A stretch of 15,261 nt of DNA from DATDRQ01 sp035291645 (GTDB lineage Bacteria; Chloroflexota; Anaerolineae; Anaerolineales; UBA4823). Each line of letters begins with the position of its first letter. Position 1 is the stretch's first letter. Position numbers and translations under genes: made by a program. Positions 6,027 through 13,218 of this stretch are shown one piece after another. The stretch spans positions 1-15,261 of the forward strand of contig DATDRQ010000245.1 in assembly GCA_035291645.1 (NCBI GenBank), given 5' to 3'. The notes under the pieces are model-generated. The model saw nothing but the letters and a program-made list of their open reading frames with translations. It ran no database searches and was not told where the DNA came from.

Positions 6027-7265
6027 TCAGATAGAGCGCATGGGTAAGACGAGATCCAAAGGGTATTCAGCCAGGATTTCCATTTGACCGTCCGGGCGAA
6101 CCCAAACCGTATCTTCCAGCCGCACCCCGAGCCCGCGCTCCGGATAATACAGGCCGGGCTCGATGGTTACCACAGAGCCAGGGACGAGCCGGTCTTCGAT
6201 GCCGGCTGCCATGCTGATGCGCGGGTACTCGTGGATGTGCAGTCCCAGCCCGTGACCCAGGCTATGGACGTATCCATTTTCTGTCTGTGGATTGCCCTGG
6301 ATGGTAGGATGGCCGAGATCTTCAAATATCTCGCAGGCCAATTTCTGGTATTCTCGACAAAGGGAGTCTGCTTTAAGATCGCTCATGACCTGTTTGTAAA
6401 CTGCCAGGACGTCCGCGTAGATTTTCTGCACCTCGTCTGTGGCATAGCCCAGGCACCAGGTACGGGTGAAGTCATAGTAATAGCCTCCACCAGCCTCACA
6501 TGGAAAGATATCGAAGATGATCGTCTGTCCCAGGCGAAGGTAGTCCTGCGGGTTCCCGCTGCTGTGTGGGACACCAGCATCGCGACCGATGGCGAAGATC
6601 GTACCTTCAGGGTTCTCGGCGCCGCGCTCTGCCAGCCAAAGATTGATCTTGTTTTTTACATCGCCGATAGTCAAGGGTGAACCATTTTCCTTTATAAGTA
6701 TTTCACCTCTGGTGGCGTGCCCGGTTAAGAAATCTGCGACCAGAGAGACCACCTCGATCGTCGTGCGCCCAATTCGCCGCATGCGTTCGATCTCGTCCTC
6801 GCTCTTCGTCGCCATAGCCTGGAGCAAGATCGAGTCGCCCATCTGGCCGAGGATGGTGAGACCGGGAAGGGCCTCCTGAAGCCCTGAGAAAACTGAGTAA
6901 GCCTCACCGGCGTCGATTTTTCCATATAGGCCGAGACGCCCTTCGGTCAACCCAACATCGGTGAGCATTTTTTGATAACGCAGGATGTCTGCCTGGAGCG
7001 GGTTCCCGTTGGTCTGTCTAAGTAGCTCACCCATCTTGTATTCCCCGAGGTTGCGGGTCGCCATTCCGGTCCTGGCGGCCTCATCCCGCTCCATGGGGTA
7101 GTGAAATAGGACAGGTTCGGAGCCGCGTTTCTTGACGAGATCGGCGTTGGTCAAATGAACGCCTCCCGTCAGATAAAACATCGCTGGATTGTGCTGGGCC
7201 GGCCATGTGATCAAGATGGCGTCCAGCTCGTAATCTTGCATCAATTGATCGAGGTCGCTTTTCAT
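6027..7265 (-). CDS. M24 family metallopeptidase (Xaa-Pro aminopeptidase-like)
   Basis: The 412-aa protein has a creatinase-like N-terminal domain (about 1-160) and a pita-bread catalytic domain (about 165-405). All five dinuclear metal ligands can be placed: Asp252 (FDIFP), Asp265 (YYDFTRTW), His338 (GHGLGLHIHE), Glu369 (TIEPGLYYP) and Glu384 (VRLED). His234 in GVPHSSG fits the conserved substrate-side histidine. It should therefore be an active cytoplasmic aminopeptidase, most likely removing residues ahead of proline; other M24 members (prolidase, methionine aminopeptidase) are less likely given the two-domain layout. There is no signal peptide. Its ATG overlaps the selA stop (ATGA), so the two are translationally coupled, although no functional link with selenocysteine synthesis is known. 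Confidence 0.88.
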   Translation of the reverse strand: MKSDLDQLMQDYELDAILITWPAQHNPAMFYLTGGVHLTNADLVKKRGSEPVLFHYPMERDEAARTGMATRNLGEYKMGELLRQTNGNPLQADILRYQKMLTDVGLTEGRLGLYGKIDAGEAYSVFSGLQEALPGLTILGQMGDSILLQAMATKSEDEIERMRRIGRTTIEVVSLVADFLTGHATRGEILIKENGSPLTIGDVKNKINLWLAERGAENPEGTIFAIGRDAGVPHSSGNPQDYLRLGQTIIFDIFPCEAGGGYYYDFTRTWCLGYATDEVQKIYADVLAVYKQVMSDLKADSLCREYQKLACEIFEDLGHPTIQGNPQTENGYVHSLGHGLGLHIHEYPRISMAAGIEDRLVPGSVVTIEPGLYYPERGLGVRLEDTVWVRPDGQMEILAEYPLDLVLPMRSI

Positions 7266-8662
7266 GTTTTTTGGGGGCTCCGCTTCGAGTTGCTTTTTTC
7301 GGGTCGGTATGAGTTTAGGCTTGATCTTAAGATAGCCAGAAGCGCTGGTTCTTGCTCTGGGAATACCGTGCGCGGGTCAAGAACCAGCAGATTATCCTGA
7401 ACGCGGGCGATGACCGGCGGGATGGAACGGCGCAACCGGACCGCTGCCCGGTCAGGATTGGATACTTCGAAGGCGAGCAGGCTAGTAGGGAGGATTTCCC
7501 CTGGCAAGCTGCCGCCCCCAATTGTAGACTGCCCTGCGATGACCGAGCCTTGCTCCAGCTCCTGAGCCCATCGCCTGGCTCTAACTTCAATCCGTCTGGC
7601 GGGCTCAGCGATCATTCGCCAGACCGGGATTTCTTGCCGGGCTTCGTCCTTTAAGTAATGAAGCAATGTTGCGTTGAGAGCGGCGAGACACAGCTTATCG
7701 GCTCGAATGGCTCTTGCCAGGGGATGTTTCCGGATTTTTGCCATAAGATCGGCGCGGCCGAGGATGATTCCCGCCTGCGGTCCACCGAGTAGTTTATCGC
7801 CAGAAAAGCAGACCAGGTCAGCCCCTGCCGCAAGAGATTCCTGGACCATCGGCTCGTGCGCCAGTCCAAATCGGGTAGTGTCGAGTAACGACCCAGAGCC
7901 CAGGTCATCGAACACAATGACCCCAGCCCGGTGCGCAACGTTGACAATCTCAGCCAAGCCTGGCTCGCTGGTAAAGCCGATAATCTGGAAGTTCGAACGG
8001 TGGGCGCGCATTACTGCGGCGACCGGCTGCTCCTCGAGGGCGCGCTCGTAATCGTACAGGTGGACCTGGTTGGTGGTTCCCACTTCCAGTAGCCTGGCTC
8101 CGGACTGCTTCATAACATCCGGAACGCGGAATCCACCGCCGATTTCGACCAATTGCGAACGGGCAATGACGACGGTCCGCCGCCGGGCAAAGGCAGACAG
8201 AATTAGCAGGACAGCCGCGGCGTTGTTGTTGACGACCATTGCAGATTTTGCGTTGGTGAGCCGCTTTAGTAGATCCTCGGCGTGCACCGCCCTGGAACCT
8301 CGCTTCCCGGAAGGGAGGTCGTACTCCAGCGTGCTGTATCCCTGGGATACTTCTCGAATCGCCTCCAGGGCAGCTGTGCTCAGAGGAGCCCGGCCCAAAT
8401 TGGTATGCAGGATAACCCCGGTGGCATTGATCAAGCCCTGAAGGGTGGTCGCCGTCCAGGAGGCCAGACTGCGCTCGATCAGGTCGACCAGCGACGGCTG
8501 GCCTGGGACTGCTTCGATCTCCAATCGCCGCTCACGCACTCCGGCGAGAACTTCACGTATCGCCTGGAGGGTAAGCGGCCTGCCATAGGCGTCGATACAG
8601 GTTTTGATTTCCTCTGTTTGCAGCAGTTGGTCGACCGAAGGGAGTAAGCGCAGGTCGTTCAT
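7262..8662 (-). CDS. selA: L-seryl-tRNA(Sec) selenium transferase (selenocysteine synthase)
   Basis: SelA converts seryl-tRNA(Sec) to selenocysteinyl-tRNA(Sec) with selenophosphate in bacteria. The 466-aa length and the domain plan fit true SelA. The N-terminal tRNA-binding segment begins LPSVDQLL (7-14). Next come the block INATGVILHTNLGRAPLS (78-95) and NNNAAAVLL (145-153). The PLP site FSGDKLLGGPQ follows, with Lys290 as the Schiff-base residue, and then IRADK in the place where E. coli has LRADK. The full N-terminal domain argues against SelA-like PLP enzymes of sugar-acid metabolism. The start is ATG 8662, 57 bp after the membrane protein gene. No selB, selD or tRNA(Sec) is visible here. 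The gene implies at least one selenoprotein in the genome. Confidence 0.95.
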   Translation of the reverse strand: MNDLRLLPSVDQLLQTEEIKTCIDAYGRPLTLQAIREVLAGVRERRLEIEAVPGQPSLVDLIERSLASWTATTLQGLINATGVILHTNLGRAPLSTAALEAIREVSQGYSTLEYDLPSGKRGSRAVHAEDLLKRLTNAKSAMVVNNNAAAVLLILSAFARRRTVVIARSQLVEIGGGFRVPDVMKQSGARLLEVGTTNQVHLYDYERALEEQPVAAVMRAHRSNFQIIGFTSEPGLAEIVNVAHRAGVIVFDDLGSGSLLDTTRFGLAHEPMVQESLAAGADLVCFSGDKLLGGPQAGIILGRADLMAKIRKHPLARAIRADKLCLAALNATLLHYLKDEARQEIPVWRMIAEPARRIEVRARRWAQELEQGSVIAGQSTIGGGSLPGEILPTSLLAFEVSNPDRAAVRLRRSIPPVIARVQDNLLVLDPRTVFPEQEPALLAILRSSLNSYRPEKSNSKRSPQKT

Positions 8663-8719
8663 ACGGAAATCGTTGACGAGAACCGGTTTGTCCTCTACTA
8701 CTCTAGCGGATTTCCAGTT

Positions 8720-9124
8720 CTACGGTTTCCATTGGCTGCGCTCGCGCATGCGCAGTAAGACCTCGATGGCGATCAATCCTAGAGCCAGGATCACAGCCAG
8801 GGCGGGTGTCAGTACCCGGCCTAGTTGCAGCCAGGCCAGAGTGGGGAAATAAATCCCTGTCAAGATGGCTTCCCGTAAGATCATGTTGGACGAGGCAGGA
8901 GGGGAGGAAGGAAACCGGCGGTTGAGAAACGCGAAGACGGGCAGGAGAGTCCCGGTCAGGGCGAGCACGCCCAGGAAGAAGAACAACCAGCGTGGGCCTA
9001 CCGTGGGTGAGGTGTAGTTGACCAAAGCAACCAGGCCACCCCAGCCAGCCAGGCCAAGGATCACCGCTGCGGGAATGAATGAACCGACCGGGGGGGAGGT
9101 TTGGTTTTCGATCATGCTGGGCAC
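8720..9124 (-). CDS. Small membrane protein of unknown function, four predicted TM segments
   Basis: I do not recognise a family. The 134-aa protein has a short polar N-terminus and four hydrophobic stretches at about 16-37, 45-67, 84-103 and 104-124, ending in a basic tail (RMRERSQWKP). This predicts a small inner-membrane protein with no cysteine or catalytic motif. The start is taken as GTG 9124 because AGGA lies seven bases upstream; ATG 9115, three codons later, is the alternative. A TATAAT on the - strand at 9126-9131 sits next to the start, but without a good -35. The gene lies between the dnaK terminator and selA and is probably transcribed with selA. The reading frame keeps consistent coding character, so it is very likely real. 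Confidence 0.72.
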   Translation of the reverse strand: MPSMIENQTSPPVGSFIPAAVILGLAGWGGLVALVNYTSPTVGPRWLFFFLGVLALTGTLLPVFAFLNRRFPSSPPASSNMILREAILTGIYFPTLAWLQLGRVLTPALAVILALGLIAIEVLLRMRERSQWKP

Positions 9125-9135
9125 GATTATATCCT

Positions 9136-9187
9136 AAAAAGCAAACAACCCCCGGACAGAGCTGTATAGAGCAGACCTGCGGGGGTT
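9136..9187 (-). terminator. Rho-independent terminator of dnaK
   Basis: On the - strand AACCCCCG (9187-9180) pairs with CGGGGGTT (9154-9147), and a T-rich stretch, GTTTGCTTTTTA read on the - strand, follows toward 9135. The 25-nt interior can add small pairings. It starts 23 bp after the dnaK stop and separates dnaK from the membrane protein gene. Its T-tract overlaps the upstream region of that gene. Confidence 0.75.
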
Positions 9188-9209
9188 GGATCGGTTTGCC
9201 AGACTAGAT

Positions 9210-11096
9210 TTAAGCTTCGCGGAACTCGCCCTCGACCACGTCACCTGCCTCTTCTCTGGAGGCCGGGCCTTGACCGTTGCCTCCTGCTTGGGCTTGTTGG
9301 GCATGCACCTGTTGGCTGATTGCATGGAATGCGTTCTGCAGATCTTCCGATTGTCGCCGGATGGCTGCCGCATCATCTCCTTCCATAGATTCGCGCAGGT
9401 TGCGGATCTTGTTTTGGATATTGGTTCGGTCGGTTTCAGGCAAACGATCTCCCAGTTCATGCAGTGTTTTCTCCGTCTGGTAAGCCAGGCTGTCGGCTGT
9501 GTTGCGGGCCTCCACCAGTTCGCGGCGCCGGCGATCTTCGCCCTCGTGCTCCCGGGCGTTGCGGATCATATTTTCGATCTCGCCTTTGTCCAGGTTGGTC
9601 GAAGCGGTGATGGTGACCTTCTGCTCTTTGCCGGTGGCCTGATCCTTGGCGGACACGTTAATGATCCCGTTCGCATCGATGTCGAAAGTTACATTTACCT
9701 GGGGGACACCACGCGGTGCTGGTGGAATGCCCTCCAATCGGAAACGTCCAAGGCTCATATTATCGACTGCCATAGGGCGTTCTCCCTGTAATACGTGAAC
9801 ATCTACCGCTGTCTGGTTATCCTCCGCGGTCGAGAAAGTCTCTGACTTCTTGATCGGGATGGTGGTGTTGCGTTCGATCAGGGTGGTCATCACGCCACCC
9901 AGGGTCTCCAGACCAAGCGAGAGCGGGGTGACATCCAGGAGCAGTACGTCCTTGACCTCTCCACCCAAAACGCCGGCCTGGATAGCAGCACCGATGGCCA
10001 CCACCTCGTCAGGATTGACACCCTTGTGAGGTTCCTTGTTCGTTAACGAGCGAACCAGGTCTTGGACCATGGGCATGCGGGTAGCGCCACCGACCAGTAC
10101 CACTTCCTTGATATCGCTGGTCTTGAGATTGGCGTCGCGCAACGCAGCGGTGAAGGGGCCGCGTTGTCTTTCCACCAGATCCTCGGTCAGCTGTTCAAAT
10201 TTAGACCGGGACAACTTGATCTGCAAGTGTTTGGGCCCAGAAGCATCGGCAGTCACGTAAGGGAGATTGATCTCGGTCTCCATCACACTGGACAGCTCGA
10301 TCTTGGCCTTTTCGGCAGCTTCGCGCAGGCGCTGCAGGGCCTGCCGGTCCATGCGCAGATCGATCCCTTGCTCCTTTTGGAATTCGTCGGCGATCCAGTT
10401 TACGATACGTTCATCCCAATCATCTCCACCCAGGTGGGTATCTCCGTTCGTGGCTTTTACTTCGATCACTCCTTCACCTACCTCCAGAACTGAGACGTCG
10501 AAGGTTCCGCCACCCAGGTCGAAGACCAGGATGGTATGGTTTTCTTTCTTATCCAGACCGTAGGCTAAAGCCGCGGCGGTGGGCTCATTGATAATGCGAA
10601 GCACTTCAAGCCCGGCGATCTTACCCGCGTCCTTCGTTGCCTGCCGTTGGCTGTCATTGAAGTGAGCCGGTACAGTGATCACCGCCTGCTTCGCAGGCTC
10701 ACCCAAGTAGGCTTCTGCGTCTGCCTTCAACTTGCCCAGGATCATGGCGGATATCTCCTGCGGGCTGTATTCTTTCCCGGTTATTGGAACGCGCACCCGG
10801 GCATCCCCCGCAGGACCTTTCACCACTTCGAAGGGGACGATCTTGCGTTCCGCCTCGACTTCTTCGAAACGCCTACCAATAAAGCGTTTGATTGAGGAAA
10901 TCGTGTTTTCGGCGTTAATCACAGCCTGGCGTTTCGCAGTCTGTCCGACCAGGCGCTCCCCATTGTTGGAAAAGGCGACCACAGAAGGGAGCAGGCGAGA
11001 GCCTTCCGCAGTTGGAATCACTGTGGCTTCACCACCCTCAATAACTGCAACAACACTGTTTGTAGTACCTAAATCGATACCAATAATTTTTGCCAT
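9210..11096 (-). CDS. dnaK: Molecular chaperone DnaK (Hsp70)
   Basis: DnaK is the ATP-driven Hsp70 chaperone that binds hydrophobic peptide segments, working with DnaJ and GrpE. The 628-aa protein starts MAKIIGIDLGTTNS, the Hsp70 phosphate loop. It has IINEPTAAALAYGLD, the VFDLGGGTFDVS block and LVGGATRMP of the ATPase domain, then the interdomain linker DVLLLDVTPLSLG at about residue 385-397, the substrate domain, and a lid with a gly/gln-rich tail ending in EGEFREA. The ATG is preceded by AGGAGGT with good spacing. Neither grpE nor dnaJ is adjacent, so this is a stand-alone dnaK, ended by its own terminator. No CIRCE repeat (TTAGCACTC-N9-GAGTGCTAA) is present upstream, so HrcA control is not supported. 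Identification is secure. Confidence 0.98.
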   Translation of the reverse strand: MAKIIGIDLGTTNSVVAVIEGGEATVIPTAEGSRLLPSVVAFSNNGERLVGQTAKRQAVINAENTISSIKRFIGRRFEEVEAERKIVPFEVVKGPAGDARVRVPITGKEYSPQEISAMILGKLKADAEAYLGEPAKQAVITVPAHFNDSQRQATKDAGKIAGLEVLRIINEPTAAALAYGLDKKENHTILVFDLGGGTFDVSVLEVGEGVIEVKATNGDTHLGGDDWDERIVNWIADEFQKEQGIDLRMDRQALQRLREAAEKAKIELSSVMETEINLPYVTADASGPKHLQIKLSRSKFEQLTEDLVERQRGPFTAALRDANLKTSDIKEVVLVGGATRMPMVQDLVRSLTNKEPHKGVNPDEVVAIGAAIQAGVLGGEVKDVLLLDVTPLSLGLETLGGVMTTLIERNTTIPIKKSETFSTAEDNQTAVDVHVLQGERPMAVDNMSLGRFRLEGIPPAPRGVPQVNVTFDIDANGIINVSAKDQATGKEQKVTITASTNLDKGEIENMIRNAREHEGEDRRRRELVEARNTADSLAYQTEKTLHELGDRLPETDRTNIQNKIRNLRESMEGDDAAAIRRQSEDLQNAFHAISQQVHAQQAQAGGNGQGPASREEAGDVVEGEFREA

Positions 11097-11158
11097 AAAT
11101 TACCTCCTCTAACCCTGAGTTAGTTTTCGTAACCATCTTACTAAATCAACGCAAGAAA

Positions 11159-11188
11159 ACTATTAACGCCGAATAAGAAGGATGTCAG
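11159..11188 (-). promoter_or_regulatory. Tentative dnaK promoter
   Basis: On the - strand CTGACA (11188-11183) is followed after 18 bp by AATAGT (11164-11159), matching five and four of six consensus positions. Transcription would start near 11152, about 55 nt before the dnaK ATG. A small palindrome, CTAAC/GTTAG with 5-nt spacer (11109-11123), lies in that leader just ahead of the ribosome site. The match is moderate and unproven. Confidence 0.3.
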
Positions 11189-11384
11189 AATGAAATTTTG
11201 GGGTGAAACAAGACTGCACAGCATTTTTTTAGAATCGAGGACGATCTATAATTAAGGCCTTCTGTAACGCAAATTTAGGAATAGAGTATTGGACTGCAAT
11301 ATTTTATGTAAATAAGCATGATTTAAGAATTCTCATATTTCGACATTTACCGATGGCGGGCACCTGATTTCCTCGTATATATGG

Positions 11385-11407
11385 GGGTACTAAGAAAACA
11401 AGTACCC
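11385..11407. repeat. Perfect 7-bp inverted repeat
   Basis: GGGTACT (11385-11391) and AGTACCC (11401-11407) flank a 9-nt A-rich spacer. The flanks ATGG and CAT nearly extend it. It has no T-tract on either side, so an operator or a cruciform element in the dnaK-dnaA gap is as plausible as an RNA hairpin. Confidence 0.4.
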
Positions 11408-11469
11408 ATGTTTGGCATTATAGTTGGCTTTCAGAGCTCAATCACGGATACCTCAAAAGTTAATCTTTG

Positions 11470-11490
11470 TTTAAGATAATCAATCTTAAA
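11470..11490. repeat. Perfect 8-bp AT-rich inverted repeat
   Basis: TTTAAGAT (11470-11477) and ATCTTAAA (11483-11490) flank a 5-nt spacer. A run of seven T follows at 11499-11505, nine bases downstream. The low G+C stem makes a terminator unlikely; a protein-binding palindrome or an unwinding element fits better. Confidence 0.4.
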
Positions 11491-11527
11491 TTATCCGGTT
11501 TTTTTAGGATTCCGTAGGGTACACCTA

Positions 11528-11556
11528 TTGCTTATGGTTTCTTAGTTTGCTAAAAT
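11528..11556 (+). promoter_or_regulatory. Tentative dnaA promoter
   Basis: TTGCTT (11528-11533) and TAAAAT (11551-11556) are 17 bp apart; the -10 matches five of six, the -35 three of six. Start would be near 11563, giving a leader of about 200 nt that includes both hairpins at 11576-11632 and 11670-11700. Another TATAAT at 11247-11252 has only a T-run at the -35 position. Confidence 0.35.
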
Positions 11557-11575
11557 TCAGGTTGCGTTGAGTTTA

Positions 11576-11632
11576 CTATCGCCTGAATAATCCAGTGCTT
11601 ATGCGGGGGAGATCTGCAGGCTGGGGCGATAG
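11576..11632 (+). promoter_or_regulatory. Long imperfect stem-loop in the dnaA leader
   Basis: CTATCGCC (11576-11583) pairs perfectly with GGCGATAG (11625-11632). After an 8-nt one-sided bulge, CCAG (11592-11595) pairs with CTGG (11621-11624), and TGC/GCA can add three more pairs inside. The apical part holds a G-run (GGGGG). A single structured leader element or a small RNA is possible; the pairings are seen, the role is inference. Confidence 0.4.
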
Positions 11633-11669
11633 CTGGTAATTTCAGTGGTTTGAAAATAGGAACTGGTAA

Positions 11670-11706
11670 ATCCTCCCGCCGCGGCGCGCGGGTGCAGGAT
11701 AGCTTT
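11670..11706 (+). terminator. GC-rich hairpin with short T-run in the dnaA leader (possible attenuator)
   Basis: ATCCTCCCGC (11670-11679) pairs with GCGGG (11688-11692) and, after a 3-nt bulge, AGGAT (11696-11700), giving a ten-pair stem with an 8-nt loop. TTTT follows at 11704-11707. It sits 55 nt before the dnaA start, in the middle of an otherwise AT-rich region, so it could stop some transcripts before dnaA or end a short upstream RNA. The T-run is short for a strong terminator. Confidence 0.4.
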
Positions 11707-11761
11707 TATATTCCTTTATGCTGAATCATTTTGCCGCAACGCCACATAAGGAGGTGGATCG

Positions 11762-13108
11762 ATGAAAGCAGAGTTGGCATGGCAATCTGCCCAGGGTCAG
11801 CTTCAGCTTGAAATGCCTAAAGCTGCCTACGACACTTGGGTACGTGATGCTGAAACGGTTACCTTCGAAGATGGAACCTTTATCATCGGCGTGCATAATG
11901 CCTATGCACGCGACTGGCTGGAGAGCCGATTATCCAGTACTGTTGTGCGATTGCTTTCCGGGATTTTGAACCGCTCCGTAGAAGTTCGTTTTATTGTCTG
12001 GCACCGTTTGGAATCATCTGAGCCTACGAATGAGCCGATCGTTGACCAATCTGCTGGAGTAGAGGAGCAACCGGGGTCTGCTCCGAAACTGAACCCACGC
12101 TATACCTTCGACAATTACGTGGTCGGGGCTAGCAACCGACTGGCGCATGCCGCTTCGCTGGCTGTGGCAGAGAATCCCGCATTGGCCTACAATCCTCTTT
12201 TTCTCTATGGAGGAGTGGGTCTGGGAAAGACTCACTTGCTGCACGCCATTGGTAATCACTGCTTCGGGAGCAGATTGAATGTTCTGTATGTATCCTCGGA
12301 AGAGTTTACCAATGATTTAATCAACTCAATCCGATCACATACTACCCAGGCCTTCCGGGAACGCTATCGCAGTATGGACGTGTTATTAATCGACGATATC
12401 CAATTCATTGCTGGGAAAGAATCAACCCAGGAAGAATTTTTCCACACCTTCAACACCTTGCACGGGCAGAACAAGCAGATCGTGATCTCCTCAGATAGAC
12501 CGCCTAAGGCATTGGTCACGCTTGAAGAGCGACTGCGCTCACGTTTCGAATGGGGCCTTACGGCGGATATCCAACCACCGGATTATGAGACCCGCATGGC
12601 GATTCTTAGATCGAAAGCGGAGCGGGCCGGCCGGCGGATACCCGATGATATCGTCCAATTGATCGCACGCCGGGTGCAGTCGAATATTCGTGAGCTCGAA
12701 GGAGCCCTGACGCGCACGGTTGCCTTCTCCGACCTGAGCGGGGTCCCGCTTTCGCCGCAATTAGTCGAGTCGGCGCTGGCTGACCTGCTCCCACGGCGTT
12801 CGGAGGTGCAGCCGCTGGAAGTCGTGCGCCGGGTCGCCGAAGCCTACGGAATACCCATGGACCGGATGTTAGGCAGAGACCGTACCCATGAGGTCGCCCT
12901 GCCTCGCCAGATTGCGATGTACCTGCTCCGCGAAGAATCAAATATTTCATTGCCGCAGATTGGGGAAGCCCTGGGTGGTCGTGACCACACCACCATTATG
13001 TATGGCTGTGAGAAGATCGCCGATCTTCTTGAGCGAGACGATCGCCTGCGGCGCAGAGTGGTCGAGATCCGCGAGCATATATACCGGCAATCACCCATGC
13101 ATTTGTAG
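11762..13108 (+). CDS. dnaA: Chromosomal replication initiator protein DnaA
   Basis: DnaA binds origin boxes, oligomerises with ATP and opens the duplex to start replication. The 448-aa protein has all four domains. An N-terminal helicase-contact domain covers 1-80, and a short linker rich in Glu, Pro and Ser covers about 82-110. The AAA+ core has Walker A GGVGLGKTH (150-158) and Walker B LLIDDI (208-213), plus sensor SSDRPP and RLRSRF with the arginine finger region. The C-terminal helix-turn-helix carries GRDHTTIMYGCEKI (406-419), the DnaA-box recognition motif. The start is ATG 11762, preceded by TAAGGAGGTG (11747-11756), a ten-base perfect complement to the 16S rRNA tail. dnaN, recF and rnpA are not adjacent: the neighbours are dnaK (divergent) and a 76-aa unknown. 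Identification is secure. Confidence 0.98.
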   Translation: MKAELAWQSAQGQLQLEMPKAAYDTWVRDAETVTFEDGTFIIGVHNAYARDWLESRLSSTVVRLLSGILNRSVEVRFIVWHRLESSEPTNEPIVDQSAGVEEQPGSAPKLNPRYTFDNYVVGASNRLAHAASLAVAENPALAYNPLFLYGGVGLGKTHLLHAIGNHCFGSRLNVLYVSSEEFTNDLINSIRSHTTQAFRERYRSMDVLLIDDIQFIAGKESTQEEFFHTFNTLHGQNKQIVISSDRPPKALVTLEERLRSRFEWGLTADIQPPDYETRMAILRSKAERAGRRIPDDIVQLIARRVQSNIRELEGALTRTVAFSDLSGVPLSPQLVESALADLLPRRSEVQPLEVVRRVAEAYGIPMDRMLGRDRTHEVALPRQIAMYLLREESNISLPQIGEALGGRDHTTIMYGCEKIADLLERDDRLRRRVVEIREHIYRQSPMHL

Positions 13109-13119
13109 CCCATTTCTGG

Positions 13120-13157
13120 CAGCAGAGAGCGGCTCTGCCTTCGCCCGCTCTCTGCTG
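13120..13157 (+). terminator. Strong hairpin after dnaA, probable terminator
   Basis: A perfect 13-bp stem (CAGCAGAGAGCGG 13120-13132 with CCGCTCTCTGCTG 13145-13157) encloses a 12-nt loop, starting 11 bp after the dnaA stop. The sequence after it (AGTGTTTGTGG) has only a weak T-run, so it may be an inefficient terminator or an mRNA-stabilising 3' hairpin with read-through into the next gene. Confidence 0.55.
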
Positions 13158-13218
13158 AGTGTTTGTGGATGGTAATTGGAAATTAAACATGTCTGTCGAC
13201 AAGAGAAAGGAGGATTTT

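Larger units (their letters stand above)
11097..11761. other. AT-rich divergent intergenic region between dnaK and dnaA
   Basis: This 665-bp gap holds no convincing gene. It is much richer in A+T than the flanking genes: 11281-11340 has 14 G/C in 60 and 11461-11520 has 17 in 60. It contains four inverted repeats (described separately), likely promoters in both directions, and the ribosome sites of both genes. No TTATCCACA-type DnaA box with two or fewer mismatches was found by eye, so a replication origin here is possible from position and composition but not supported by boxes. Confidence 0.6.

Noticed and set aside
6084..6680. 198-aa + strand frame antisense to the M24 peptidase gene
   Set aside because: The peptidase on the other strand has all metal ligands intact; the antisense frame resembles no family.
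8663..8719. tRNA(Sec) gene next to selA
   Set aside because: The gap is only 57 bp, too short for the roughly 90-nt tRNA(Sec), and shows no acceptor stem or CCA end.
9186..9791. 201-aa + strand frame antisense to dnaK
   Set aside because: DnaK is unambiguous. Long antisense frames over dnaK are a well-known artefact of its codon pattern.
11109..11123. CIRCE operator upstream of dnaK
   Set aside because: The palindrome there is only CTAAC-N5-GTTAG and does not match TTAGCACTC-N9-GAGTGCTAA.
11491..11499. DnaA box (TTATCCGGT)
   Set aside because: Three mismatches to TTATCCACA, and it is isolated without a cluster of other boxes.
13163..13171. DnaA box on the reverse strand (TGTGGATGG) after dnaA
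   Set aside because: Two mismatches and a single copy; expected by chance in a 15-kb window.
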